Positions 8,334 through 16,454 of a stretch of 64,000 bases of DNA are shown one piece after another. Position numbers and translations under genes: made by a program. Each line of letters opens with the position of its first letter. Position 1 is the stretch's first letter. The stretch spans positions 2,774 to 66,773 of the forward strand of contig JBFMDX010000012.1 in the NCBI GenBank assembly GCA_040753795.1, in the 5' to 3' direction. Source of the DNA: Thermodesulfobacteriota bacterium. GTDB taxonomy: Bacteria; Desulfobacterota; Desulfobacteria; Desulfobacterales; Desulfosudaceae. The notes beneath the pieces were generated by a model. It made no database searches. It was not told the DNA's origin and saw only the letters and a list, made by a program, of their open reading frames with translations.

Positions 8334-9152
8334 GTGACCAGAAAAGAAGCCGGTCTTGTGCCGGAGAACTTTATGATAGCCGAGGAACCCTACTATCTTC
8401 CTTCCGGCAATGAAATTGAAATGTTCGAGGCCGCCTATGACCGGCGGCTGCCGGTCATGCTCAAAGGGCCGACCGGCTGCGGAAAAACACGGTTTGTTGA
8501 GTACATGGCTTACCGCCTTCATCTCCCGCTGATCACCGTCGCCTGCCATGAAGACCTGTTCGTATCCGATCTGGTCGGCCGCTACATGCTGAAAAAAGAT
8601 GAAACCGTCTGGGTGGATGGACCGCTCACGGCGGCGGTCCGAATGGGAGCCATCTGTTACTGTGATGAAATCGTCGAGGCCAGAAAAGACACCACCGTCG
8701 TTATTCACCCGCTGACCGATGACCGCCGGACGCTTTATATCGATAAAAAAGGAGAGGTGGTCAAGGCCCATCCGGATTTCGCCCTGGTCATATCCTACAA
8801 TCCCGGCTATCAATCCGTTCTCAAGGACCTCAAGCAGAGCACACGGCAGCGCTTTATTTCCTTTGCTTTTGATTATCCGGGTTTTGACCAGGAAGTGACG
8901 ATTCTGCAGCGGGAGACCGGGACCGACGAAGTGACCGCCGGTAAGCTGGTGGCCCTGGGGCAGAAGATACGGAATATCCGGGACCACGGCCTGACCGAGG
9001 GGGCCAGTACACGGCTTCTGGTTTATGCCGCCCGGCTGATCGCCGGCGGTGTTCCCCCCGTTGATGCCTGCCGGACGGCCATATGCCTGCCGCTGACGGA
9101 TGATGCCGGGCTGCAGGAGACTATGGAGGATCTCGTTCGGGATGTGTTTTAG
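8334..9152 (+). CDS. MoxR-type AAA+ ATPase, CbbQ/NorQ family
   Basis: The 272-residue ATPase has Walker A GPTGCGKT (45-52), Walker B-like GAICYCDEI, the sensor segment [10 protein letters not shown], and the C-terminal CbbQ_C-like region. CbbQ/NorQ proteins form hexamers that, with a VWA partner (CbbO/NorD), remodel or activate a target metalloenzyme such as Rubisco or NO reductase. The start is GTG 8334, seven bases after GGGGAG; an upstream GTG (8307) lacks such a site. The VWA partner follows after 23 bases, but neither Rubisco nor nor genes are in the window, so the client enzyme is unknown. Confidence 0.9.
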   Translation: MTRKEAGLVPENFMIAEEPYYLPSGNEIEMFEAAYDRRLPVMLKGPTGCGKTRFVEYMAYRLHLPLITVACHEDLFVSDLVGRYMLKKDETVWVDGPLTAAVRMGAICYCDEIVEARKDTTVVIHPLTDDRRTLYIDKKGEVVKAHPDFALVISYNPGYQSVLKDLKQSTRQRFISFAFDYPGFDQEVTILQRETGTDEVTAGKLVALGQKIRNIRDHGLTEGASTRLLVYAARLIAGGVPPVDACRTAICLPLTDDAGLQETMEDLVRDVF

Positions 9153-9175
9153 CGCCCCCCCTGACCGCTGTTGAG

Positions 9176-11947
9176 ATGAAAAACGTATTGTCTCCTTCTG
9201 CCGAACCCATGAGAAAGCTGGCTCTGGCCGATCCGGAAACGGCCGGGGAATTCCGCGCCCGGCTGGAGCGCGAGAAAATTGAGCCGGATTCCGCCGTGAC
9301 CGGAGCAATGGCCGATGATATCATTTACGGCCTGTCTCTGACGACTTCCCTCGGCCGGGCCATTGCCGGGGGATATGTGCGCTTGATCGCTGCCGGTGTC
9401 GGCCCCGGAAGGATAGACCGTTACCGCCGGGCCATTCGCAGGGAGGGGGACGAAAACACCACCTGCGCCGAGATCATTGCCGGCAGTTTCGGATCCGTAC
9501 TGATCTGGGGGGACGACGGACTGGCGGACGAATTCCTCCGAATTCTGGATTTACTCAAACGCAAATGGCTTTATGCCCTGTCGGCCGAGCCCATGGAAGT
9601 GGTTTCCGAAATCATCGGCCCCCGGGGGACTTCCGCCGGAAGCGCCTGGCTGAAATTTCTCGCCGACGTTTTTGCCCATGATCTGACGTATAATCAGTTC
9701 CGCCGCTTTTCCGCCGTGTTTCCCCGGGCGGTCCGTTCCTGGCCGGCCGGCAAACGCACCTGGCGGATTGAACAGCTGCGACGGGTTGTCCGGCATGATT
9801 TCAATCTGGCCTGTGTCTTTGCCGACGCCCTCAACCGGGAACTGTCGCTGCTGGCTGAAAAAGGACTGGAACAGTTTGTTTCAGAAGGCCTGGCCCGGTA
9901 TCAGAAGGACGAATCCCGGGGACTGAAATTTCTGGGGCTGGACACGCGATCCGCGCTGGAAGCCTGCCACCGCCTGCGTGAAACCGGTGTGCTGTCGCTG
10001 AATCGGCAACGGTTGTCGACTTATCTGCAGGCCCGGTGCGGTCGGCCGGTCCCGATTCAGCCTGTTTCCGCCATGACCGGTCCGGTCCGGGAAACGGATA
10101 ATGGGGAAGCGCTGGCCTTTTTCGACGGCCGCACGATTTTCCTGGCCGATGAGATCGGCCGCTTTCCGGATCATCACCGGAACGATTTCCTGTACAAAGC
10201 CCTGGCCTGGATCGAGGCGGGCCTGCTTGAGTTCAATACCTTTGATTTTGACCTGGAAAGGTTCGCGGATCTGTACGCTGAAACGGCCGGTTTACAATGT
10301 CCGGACGAGGGGGACGCCGGCGACCTGGACCGTTTTTTCAAGGCGTTTCCCGATCCCCGAATCGCCGGCGACCTGTTTTCGGTGTTCGAGTACGGAAGAA
10401 TCCGCACCCTGCTTGAAAACGCTTATCCCGCGGGTGCCCAACGGTACTTCCCTCTGGCTCGGGAAGAGGCGAGAACCATGCTCCGCTCCGTTGACTTGCC
10501 CGCTCTGATGCCGATCCTGTTCGCCGGTATCGCCCTTAATGATGACATGCAGCCATGGCTCGGGGCAGGTGAGCGGAATCGCATCGCCGCCAATAACATT
10601 TTCCGGATTTTTACCGCCTTCACGGCCGGTGCCGCATATCCCGAGGCCAGCGCCGCAGGGGTCCGGCAGGTGCTGACCGGTCCGTGCCGGGATATCTTCC
10701 CCACCGGCGGAAACTATGTGCCGCTGTCCACCCCCTTTGGCCTGCGGGTGCGTCCGGACCTGTTCTATGCTGCTTTCGCTTCCTACGAGCGACAGGCCGG
10801 GATGATCAAGGAAAAAATCGCCCGCCTTTCCGGCCAGTCGGTGCCCCGGTCGATGATCCGGAGGCGGCTCCAGGAACAGGGCGGCAGGCTGTCTCCGGAA
10901 GATCTGCGGGAGATGATTCATGATGTCCGGCGGGGCACCACCAGCCAGGACACCGCCGCTGCCCGCGTGACCATCTCTCCGGCGGATCTTGACATGGAAG
11001 CGCTGTACCGGGAACTCAATACCGAAGCACCCGGAACGGATGATTTCGGAAGCTGCATTTTTCGTTATCCTGAATGGGATCATCACATCGGCGACTACCT
11101 GGCCAGCCATGTCATGGTCCGTCAGCGGACGGTGACGGCGGAACAAACTGACTTTTACCGTGACACCCTGTCCCGGTATGCCGGCCTGGTCAAGAAAATC
11201 CGTTACGCCTTTGAAATGCTCAAACCGGAGGGGATAACCGTTCTTCGTAAGTGGCGGGAAGGGGAAGAATTTGATTACCGCCAGCTGCTGGAATATGCCG
11301 TCGACAAGAAGGCGGGTCGGACGCCTTCGGAACGGATTTATATCAAACGGCTGAAAAGCCAGCGGGACGTGGCCGTATTGCTGTTGCTGGATTTCTCCCG
11401 CTCCACCTCCAACAAGGTGGCCGGATCGGATACGGCCATGGTTCTGGACGTGGAAAAAGAGGCCCTGGTCCTGTTCTGCGAAGCCCTGAGCGTGACCGGT
11501 GACTCCTTTGCCATCGCCGGCTTTTCGGGGACCGGGCGCCTGGGGGTCGATTACTTTCAGATTAAATCTTTTGACGAGCCCATCAATGACGACGTCAGGC
11601 GCCGGATCGGCATGATCAGTCCGCAGCGGAACACCCGCATGGGCGCCGCCATCCGCCATGCCACGGCCAGGTTCACGGATATGACCGCCCGTACCCGGCT
11701 GCTGATTATCATCAGCGACGGTTTTCCGAACGACATTGATTACAAACGGGATTACGCTCTGGCCGACACCCGGCGTTCCCTGCTGGAAGCAAGGACGAAG
11801 GGGATTATTGTCCACAGCATCACTATCAATATAGCCGGAGACAGCAAGCTGGATGATCTGTACGGCCGGGTGCGGCACAGCGTGATTTCCGATGTCCGTG
11901 AATTGCCTGACCGGCTGGTGCGAATTTATGGACGGCTTACCGGATGA
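9176..11947 (+). CDS. NorD/CbbO-type VWA-domain protein
   Basis: The 923-residue protein has a long helical N-terminal region and a C-terminal von Willebrand A domain from about residue 732. The MIDAS motif DFSRS (Asp739, Ser741, Ser743) and the downstream Thr/Asp positions (NTRMGAAIRHA, IIISDGFPND) are intact, so a metal site is expected. This matches CbbO/NorD, which works with the CbbQ/NorQ ATPase encoded just upstream. The length is greater than a typical NorD (~640), with an expanded N-terminal half. Its stop overlaps the start of the next gene by 4 bases (ATGA), implying translational coupling. The client protein is not evident. Confidence 0.85.
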   Translation: MKNVLSPSAEPMRKLALADPETAGEFRARLEREKIEPDSAVTGAMADDIIYGLSLTTSLGRAIAGGYVRLIAAGVGPGRIDRYRRAIRREGDENTTCAEIIAGSFGSVLIWGDDGLADEFLRILDLLKRKWLYALSAEPMEVVSEIIGPRGTSAGSAWLKFLADVFAHDLTYNQFRRFSAVFPRAVRSWPAGKRTWRIEQLRRVVRHDFNLACVFADALNRELSLLAEKGLEQFVSEGLARYQKDESRGLKFLGLDTRSALEACHRLRETGVLSLNRQRLSTYLQARCGRPVPIQPVSAMTGPVRETDNGEALAFFDGRTIFLADEIGRFPDHHRNDFLYKALAWIEAGLLEFNTFDFDLERFADLYAETAGLQCPDEGDAGDLDRFFKAFPDPRIAGDLFSVFEYGRIRTLLENAYPAGAQRYFPLAREEARTMLRSVDLPALMPILFAGIALNDDMQPWLGAGERNRIAANNIFRIFTAFTAGAAYPEASAAGVRQVLTGPCRDIFPTGGNYVPLSTPFGLRVRPDLFYAAFASYERQAGMIKEKIARLSGQSVPRSMIRRRLQEQGGRLSPEDLREMIHDVRRGTTSQDTAAARVTISPADLDMEALYRELNTEAPGTDDFGSCIFRYPEWDHHIGDYLASHVMVRQRTVTAEQTDFYRDTLSRYAGLVKKIRYAFEMLKPEGITVLRKWREGEEFDYRQLLEYAVDKKAGRTPSERIYIKRLKSQRDVAVLLLLDFSRSTSNKVAGSDTAMVLDVEKEALVLFCEALSVTGDSFAIAGFSGTGRLGVDYFQIKSFDEPINDDVRRRIGMISPQRNTRMGAAIRHATARFTDMTARTRLLIIISDGFPNDIDYKRDYALADTRRSLLEARTKGIIVHSITINIAGDSKLDDLYGRVRHSVISDVRELPDRLVRIYGRLTG

Positions 11948-12387
11948 ATACAACCATCTCACCGATGATCATTTATAATGATATTTTCAGCTGGGAAGGG
12001 TTGAGCAGGAAATTCGGCCTGGCGATAGGGAAAATCCGGCTGCGTATTTTCGACCTCGGTGCGGACGGACCGGCAGACAACGTTCTTTACCTGCGCCCGA
12101 TCATCATCGTTGTCTCCGATGTGCCGGGAGAAAAGATCTCGGTCAAGGGCTGGGCGGGCCCTCTGGCTTCTTGTATCATCCGGAAGTTTAATATCGATTA
12201 CCAGCGCATGATGTGGCTGGAGTATTATCCCGCAGTCGAATACGGCCAGCGAAAAACAAAATACATCCAGGAAAAGATTGAGGTGGTTGAATTCGTATGG
12301 GAGGCGGGACACGCGGTGCGGCCCCGCTGGCGCCCTCTTGATCCGCCCCTCCTCGACAGGGTCAGGGAACTGGTGCATAAAACATAA
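11944..12387 (+). CDS. Unknown protein coupled to the MoxR-VWA pair
   Basis: The 147-residue protein matches no family recognised here. It starts within the stop of the VWA gene (ATGA overlap), so it is probably made in proportion to it. The sequence is hydrophilic, mixed alpha/beta, without signal peptide, Cys motif or membrane segment. Features include YLRPIIIVVSDVPGEK, a WLEYYP segment and a Pro/Arg-rich C-terminal region (VRPRWRPLDPP). By position it could be an adaptor, inhibitor or client-recognition factor of the ATPase complex. That is inference from gene order only. Confidence 0.75.
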   Translation: MNTTISPMIIYNDIFSWEGLSRKFGLAIGKIRLRIFDLGADGPADNVLYLRPIIIVVSDVPGEKISVKGWAGPLASCIIRKFNIDYQRMMWLEYYPAVEYGQRKTKYIQEKIEVVEFVWEAGHAVRPRWRPLDPPLLDRVRELVHKT

Positions 12388-12396
12388 AAACGGTTC

Positions 12397-12431
12397 AAGG
12401 TGTAAGGTTTAGGGTGCAAGGTGCAGGGGAT
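12397..12431 (+). repeat. Degenerate heptanucleotide repeat spanning a leader
   Basis: Five consecutive 7-base units read AAGGTGT, AAGGTTT, AGGGTGC, AAGGTGC and AGGGGAT. The array fills the gap between the unknown gene and the Na/Pi symporter gene, and its last unit supplies the ribosome binding site. Confidence 0.75.
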
Positions 12432-12434
12432 AGG

Positions 12435-14282
12435 ATGAAAAGGGCTGGCGATAAAATAGTTTTCCCGGGATTACTGGTATTGCTGGCGCTGGCGGTCGCG
12501 GACACCGGCTGGGCCTCTTCCGGCGCGTCCGGAGAAACTGCCGGCGGTATCTCCTGGACATTTCTGGCGGTCGGTTTGTTGGGCGGTCTGGCCCTGTTCC
12601 TGTACGGTCTGGAAAAAATGAGCGAGGGCCTGAAAATGGCCGCCGGCCATCAGATGCGGCTGATCCTCGCCGCCATGACCAGCAACCGCGTGATCGCCCT
12701 GCTGGTAGGGGCGTTTGTCACCATGGTCATTCAGTCCAGCAGCGCCACCACGGTCATGCTGGTCAGCTTCGTCCAGGCGGAACTGATGACCTTTTCCCGG
12801 TCCCTGGGCGTGATTCTGGGCTCGGACATCGGCACCACCGTTACCGTCCAGCTGATCGCGTTCAAATTCGCCGATTACGCGCTTCTGGCCGTGGCCGCGG
12901 GTTTCGGCCTGCGAATGCTGGCCCGACGGAGACGGGTAAAAACGATCGGTGATATCGTGCTCGGTTTCGGTCTGATTTTTTACGGCATGAAAATCATGGG
13001 TGACGCCATGGCACCCTTGAAGACCAATGCCGACCTGTATTATCTGTTTCACCAGCTGGAAAACCCCCTGCTGGGTTTGCTGGTCGGCATTCTTTTTACC
13101 GCCGTTATTCAGAGCAGCGGCGCCTTTATCGGGATTCTTATCGTCCTGGCCGAGCAGGGGCTGATCTCCCTGGAGGCCGGCATCCCGCTGGTACTGGGAT
13201 CCAATATCGGCACCTGCGTCACCGCCGGTCTGGCCTGCATCGGCATGTCCCGGGAGGCCGTACGGGTGGCCATGGCGCATGTGGCCTTCAAGATCGCCGG
13301 CGTGCTGCTGTTTGTTTTCTGGATCCCGGATTTTGCCGATCTGACCCGGAAATTAACGACGCTGCTCAGCGCCGGTCACGGACGGGAGATCGCCAACGCC
13401 CATACCGTCTTCAATCTCGGCATGGCCCTGGTATTTCTTCCTTTCACATCCCTTTTTGCCTGGTTTATCATGAAAATAATTCCGGAACGGGCTCAAACCA
13501 GACAATCCAAGGATATGCTGACCTGGTATCTGGATGAAAAAAGTATCGAGACACCGGAAGTCGCCATCGGACTGGCCCGCACGGAAATTTCCCGGATGGC
13601 CAAACTGCTGGAGCGCATGCTGCGGGCGGTGATCATTCCTTTTATCTCCGATGAACGGTTTATCGCCAGGGATATCAGCGAGAAGGAAGAGGCAGCCCTG
13701 TTCCGGCGCGAAATTCCCAAGCGGGACGAAATTTTTCCGGAACTGACCCTGCTGGAAGGAATCGACATGCGTGAAAAGAAGATCGATTTCCTGGAGGAGA
13801 AGATCGGGGATTATCTGAACCGGGTCCTGCGGCAGAACGTCAGCGAAAAAATCGTCAATGAGGCCATGGCCATGATGTCCATGGCCAAGGACATGGAAAG
13901 CATCGGCGATCTGATCCACCGGAATATTATGCCCCTGATCGCCAAAAAACAGGAGCTGGATGAGGATTTTTCCGAAGAAGGGAAGGAAGAACTGATGATT
14001 TATCATCAGAAGGTCTGCAACCACATCCGCCTGTTGAAGGAAGCGTTCGCCGAACCCTCACCGGACCGTTCCTGCCGGATCATGGGCCAGGAGCGGATAT
14101 ACCTGGATCTGGAATCCAAATACCGGCTGCAGCATCTGCACCGGGTTCACCGGCAGCAGAAAGAATCCCTGGCTACCCATGAAGTGCATATGGAACTGCT
14201 CGACCTGCTCAAGCAGGTCGTGGTCTATTCCTCCAACATTGCCCTGACCTTCTCGTCCAGCTGTTACGTAACGCCGGCATAG
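12435..14282 (+). CDS. Na+/phosphate symporter family protein with PhoU-like C-terminal domain
   Basis: The 615-residue protein starts with a hydrophobic leader. Two inverted Na_Pi_cotrans repeats follow, with the hallmark QSSSATT and QSSGAF motifs that line the substrate site of NptA/NaPi-II transporters, plus the GSDIGTT and GSNIGTC repeats. Residues ~355-615 are helical and PhoU-like (conserved D/E-rich helices around MAKDMESIGDLIHR). It probably imports inorganic phosphate with sodium across the inner membrane. ATG 12435 follows AGGGGA; an in-frame GTG at 12414 was rejected. It is likely co-transcribed with the MoxR-VWA genes, which may be coincidental. Confidence 0.9.
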   Translation: MKRAGDKIVFPGLLVLLALAVADTGWASSGASGETAGGISWTFLAVGLLGGLALFLYGLEKMSEGLKMAAGHQMRLILAAMTSNRVIALLVGAFVTMVIQSSSATTVMLVSFVQAELMTFSRSLGVILGSDIGTTVTVQLIAFKFADYALLAVAAGFGLRMLARRRRVKTIGDIVLGFGLIFYGMKIMGDAMAPLKTNADLYYLFHQLENPLLGLLVGILFTAVIQSSGAFIGILIVLAEQGLISLEAGIPLVLGSNIGTCVTAGLACIGMSREAVRVAMAHVAFKIAGVLLFVFWIPDFADLTRKLTTLLSAGHGREIANAHTVFNLGMALVFLPFTSLFAWFIMKIIPERAQTRQSKDMLTWYLDEKSIETPEVAIGLARTEISRMAKLLERMLRAVIIPFISDERFIARDISEKEEAALFRREIPKRDEIFPELTLLEGIDMREKKIDFLEEKIGDYLNRVLRQNVSEKIVNEAMAMMSMAKDMESIGDLIHRNIMPLIAKKQELDEDFSEEGKEELMIYHQKVCNHIRLLKEAFAEPSPDRSCRIMGQERIYLDLESKYRLQHLHRVHRQQKESLATHEVHMELLDLLKQVVVYSSNIALTFSSSCYVTPA

Positions 14283-14317
14283 CGGCCGCGTCTTACCGTT
14301 TTACCGGCCGTTTTCTT
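14283..14317 (+). terminator. Possible terminator between convergent genes
   Basis: CGGCCG (14283-14288) pairs with CGGCCG (14305-14310) around a 16-base loop, followed by TTTTCTT. It lies between the Na/Pi symporter and the convergent alcohol dehydrogenase. The stem is short but GC-only. Confidence 0.45.
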
Positions 14318-15500
14318 ATTGATAGGCCCGCTTGACAATCTCCAGGGCGTCGTTGTAATCCATTTCTTCGGGATTGAAGGTCAGGGCCGGGTCATCAATG
14401 CTGAGCCGGGCGATTTTTTCCAGGTCGCCTTCCTTCACCCCGGCTTCCTTGAGGGTCATCGGCAGGCCGCAGAGATCGCGGAGGCTCCGCCGCATTTCAA
14501 TGACCAGTTCAATAAGCCTGTCGGCCCTGCGGTTGGCGGGCGTTTTCACGTATTCGTCGACGCCGCCGAAGGGCAGCAGCATTTCCGCCAGATAGTCGCC
14601 GGTCTTTTTCCTGTTGTACGCCAACCCGAAGGGGAGATAGATCGACATGGCCACGCCGTGGGGAACATGGCTGACACCGCCGGTGGCATGTCCCAGGGAA
14701 TGGACCATGCCGGTCATGGAGTTTGAAAAGGCGGCGCCGGCCAGGGTGGCGGCGTTGGCCATGGCCAGTCGGCCGTCTTCGTCCTTGCCGTTGGAGACGA
14801 CCTTGACCAGGTATTCGCTGATCATCTTGATGGCCGCGTGGGCGTAAGCGTCGCTCATGGGGTTTTTCTGAATACAGGTATACGCTTCCATGGCGTGGGT
14901 CAGGGCGTCCATACCGGTCGCGGCGGTGATTTTCGGCGGCATGGTGATGGTCATGCGCGGATCCAGGATCGTGGCCGAAGCGATCAGTTTCTGGGACACA
15001 AACGGCATTTTAATGCCCTTGTCCGTGTCGGCAATAACCGCCGCCAGGGTCACTTCCGATCCGGTGCCGCTGGTCGTGGGGATGGCGATGAACGGCCGCA
15101 TGGGCTTGGTCAGCATGTCCGCGCCCATAAAATCCATCAGTTTGTCCGACCCTTCGCTGATGACGATATTGACCCCTTTGGCGGTGTCCATGGGCGAACC
15201 GCCGCCGACCGCGACCAGGGAGTCACAGCGGTTTTCTTTATAAACGGCCGCGATCTGGGTGACCAGTTTGGCGGATGAATCCGGCGGCACGTCGTCAAAA
15301 ATGGCGCCGATGGTCATGTCCGAGCTTTTGAACGCGTTCTTGACTAGGTCCATCAGACCGGCCGCGACAACACCCTTGTCGGTAATGATCAGGGGGCGGG
15401 TGGCGCCGAAGAAACGAAGTTCGTAAGGCAGGTTGTCCAGTGCTTTCTTACCGGAAATGATTTTGCAGGAATTGTAAAATTCATAGTATAACGGCAACAT
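14316..15500 (-). CDS. Iron-containing (group III) alcohol dehydrogenase
   Basis: The 394-residue enzyme has the Fe-ADH fold: an N-terminal nucleotide-binding region with VAVGGGSPMDTAKG and a C-terminal metal domain. The Fe ligands are visible as one Asp and three His in TGMDALTHAMEAY and MVHSLGHATGGVSHVPHG. The family interconverts alcohols and aldehydes with NAD(P)H. The gene lies 28 bases downstream of an SCP2-like gene on the same strand and has a CAGGAG ribosome site. The pairing with a lipid-binding-like protein, opposite a PUFA-synthase-like gene, suggests a fatty alcohol/aldehyde substrate, which is inference. Confidence 0.92.
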   Translation of the reverse strand: MLPLYYEFYNSCKIISGKKALDNLPYELRFFGATRPLIITDKGVVAAGLMDLVKNAFKSSDMTIGAIFDDVPPDSSAKLVTQIAAVYKENRCDSLVAVGGGSPMDTAKGVNIVISEGSDKLMDFMGADMLTKPMRPFIAIPTTSGTGSEVTLAAVIADTDKGIKMPFVSQKLIASATILDPRMTITMPPKITAATGMDALTHAMEAYTCIQKNPMSDAYAHAAIKMISEYLVKVVSNGKDEDGRLAMANAATLAGAAFSNSMTGMVHSLGHATGGVSHVPHGVAMSIYLPFGLAYNRKKTGDYLAEMLLPFGGVDEYVKTPANRRADRLIELVIEMRRSLRDLCGLPMTLKEAGVKEGDLEKIARLSIDDPALTFNPEEMDYNDALEIVKRAYQ

Positions 15501-15528
15501 GGCTCGCTCCTGATTTGCATTAACGTTT

Positions 15529-16158
15529 TTACAGGTCGATATAAAATGATTTCAGAATATGCCTGGGCATGCCCAGGGCGATATCCAGCATGATCCGCAT
15601 GCGGATCAATTGTTTTTTCAGGCCCATGCCTGGCGGACGCTTGACCAGAATGGCGCAGATGAATCGGGGATAGAGATGGGCCAGAAGGACATTGAGACAG
15701 CGGGAAAAAGACATGACCTTGACCAGATCCCCTTTGACCAGCAGCCGGCGTTCGGCGTAAGCCTGGGGCGTGCCCATCTGGGGCGTCAGGGCCATGAAGG
15801 CGCATTCGATATTTTTAAAATTGATGATAACATCCACGTCCCGCAATTTGGCCCCCCAGAGTTTGACCTCGCCGCCCTTGGCGATGCGTTCCCTGATATC
15901 ATTGCCCCGATCCTTTATTTTAATTCCCCGATAGAAAAGCCTGTCGTCACTTTTTTCAAAGGTCATGTACGGGCCGTGGGGCAGCACGTTCATCATCAGG
16001 GTAAAGCCGTTCTCCCAGGTATCGACCTCCTTCTTTATATCCGGGTCTCTGACGGCGGCCGCTTCCATGGCCGTGCCGAGAAAGAGGAATACGGCGTTGA
16101 CCGTGATTTCCTTGAACCATTTTCTTCCGGGTTCGACCGGCAGGTAGGGTCCCCCCAT
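15529..16158 (-). CDS. SCP2-like lipid-binding protein (tentative)
   Basis: The 209-residue protein has no signal peptide. Its central part (VDVIINFKNIECAFMALTPQ, then ERRLLVKGDLVKVMSFSRCLNVLLAHLYP) follows the SCP2/sterol-carrier pattern seen in the 123-residue protein at 35867-36238: a beta strand, then an L.V.GD strand, then a hydrophobic helix. SCP2-like domains bind fatty acyl chains or other lipids. It forms an operon with the Fe-type alcohol dehydrogenase. An AAGGAAAGGA leader supports ATG 16158. The N-terminal ~60 residues are unassigned. Confidence 0.55.
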   Translation of the reverse strand: MGGPYLPVEPGRKWFKEITVNAVFLFLGTAMEAAAVRDPDIKKEVDTWENGFTLMMNVLPHGPYMTFEKSDDRLFYRGIKIKDRGNDIRERIAKGGEVKLWGAKLRDVDVIINFKNIECAFMALTPQMGTPQAYAERRLLVKGDLVKVMSFSRCLNVLLAHLYPRFICAILVKRPPGMGLKKQLIRMRIMLDIALGMPRHILKSFYIDL

Positions 16159-16454
16159 CGCTCGTTCCTTTCCTTAAATGTCATCATACCGGCCTTCACC
16201 GGCCGGCGTTACGATTCAGGACAAGTGTCTCAAGTATCGGATAAAATTAATTTTGATGTCATAACATTCAGGGCCGGCGGTGTCAAACGGATTCACAAGG
16301 TTTTGGCCTTGCGGTTACAGTTGACAATTTTATAACGGGAGGTATAAAAACAAAAGGGAAATTCCCCGTTTGCCGGGGGGATGGCTTCAAAACACGCTTC
16401 ATCTCAATCAAGAGAACCGGAACGTTCAATTTTTTAAGGACAAATCTGGGTAAT
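16159..16454. other. Divergent intergenic region between the SCP2-like/ADH operon and the megasynthase
   Basis: It contains the megasynthase promoter (16321-16348), a perfect 12-base palindrome AAAATTAATTTT (16243-16254) and GC-rich CCGGCC repeats near the minus-strand gene. No small gene was found. Confidence 0.6.
16321..16348 (+). promoter_or_regulatory. Sigma-70 promoter of the PUFA-synthase-like gene
   Basis: A perfect -35 TTGACA (16321-16326), a 16-base spacer and -10 TATAAA (16343-16348) lie about 105 bases before the start codon. Confidence 0.65.

Noticed and set aside
10292-11962. Long minus-strand open frame (556 codons) opposite the VWA gene
   Set aside because: It is antisense to a gene with clear VWA motifs, shows no family motif and has low-complexity composition typical of GC-rich shadow frames.
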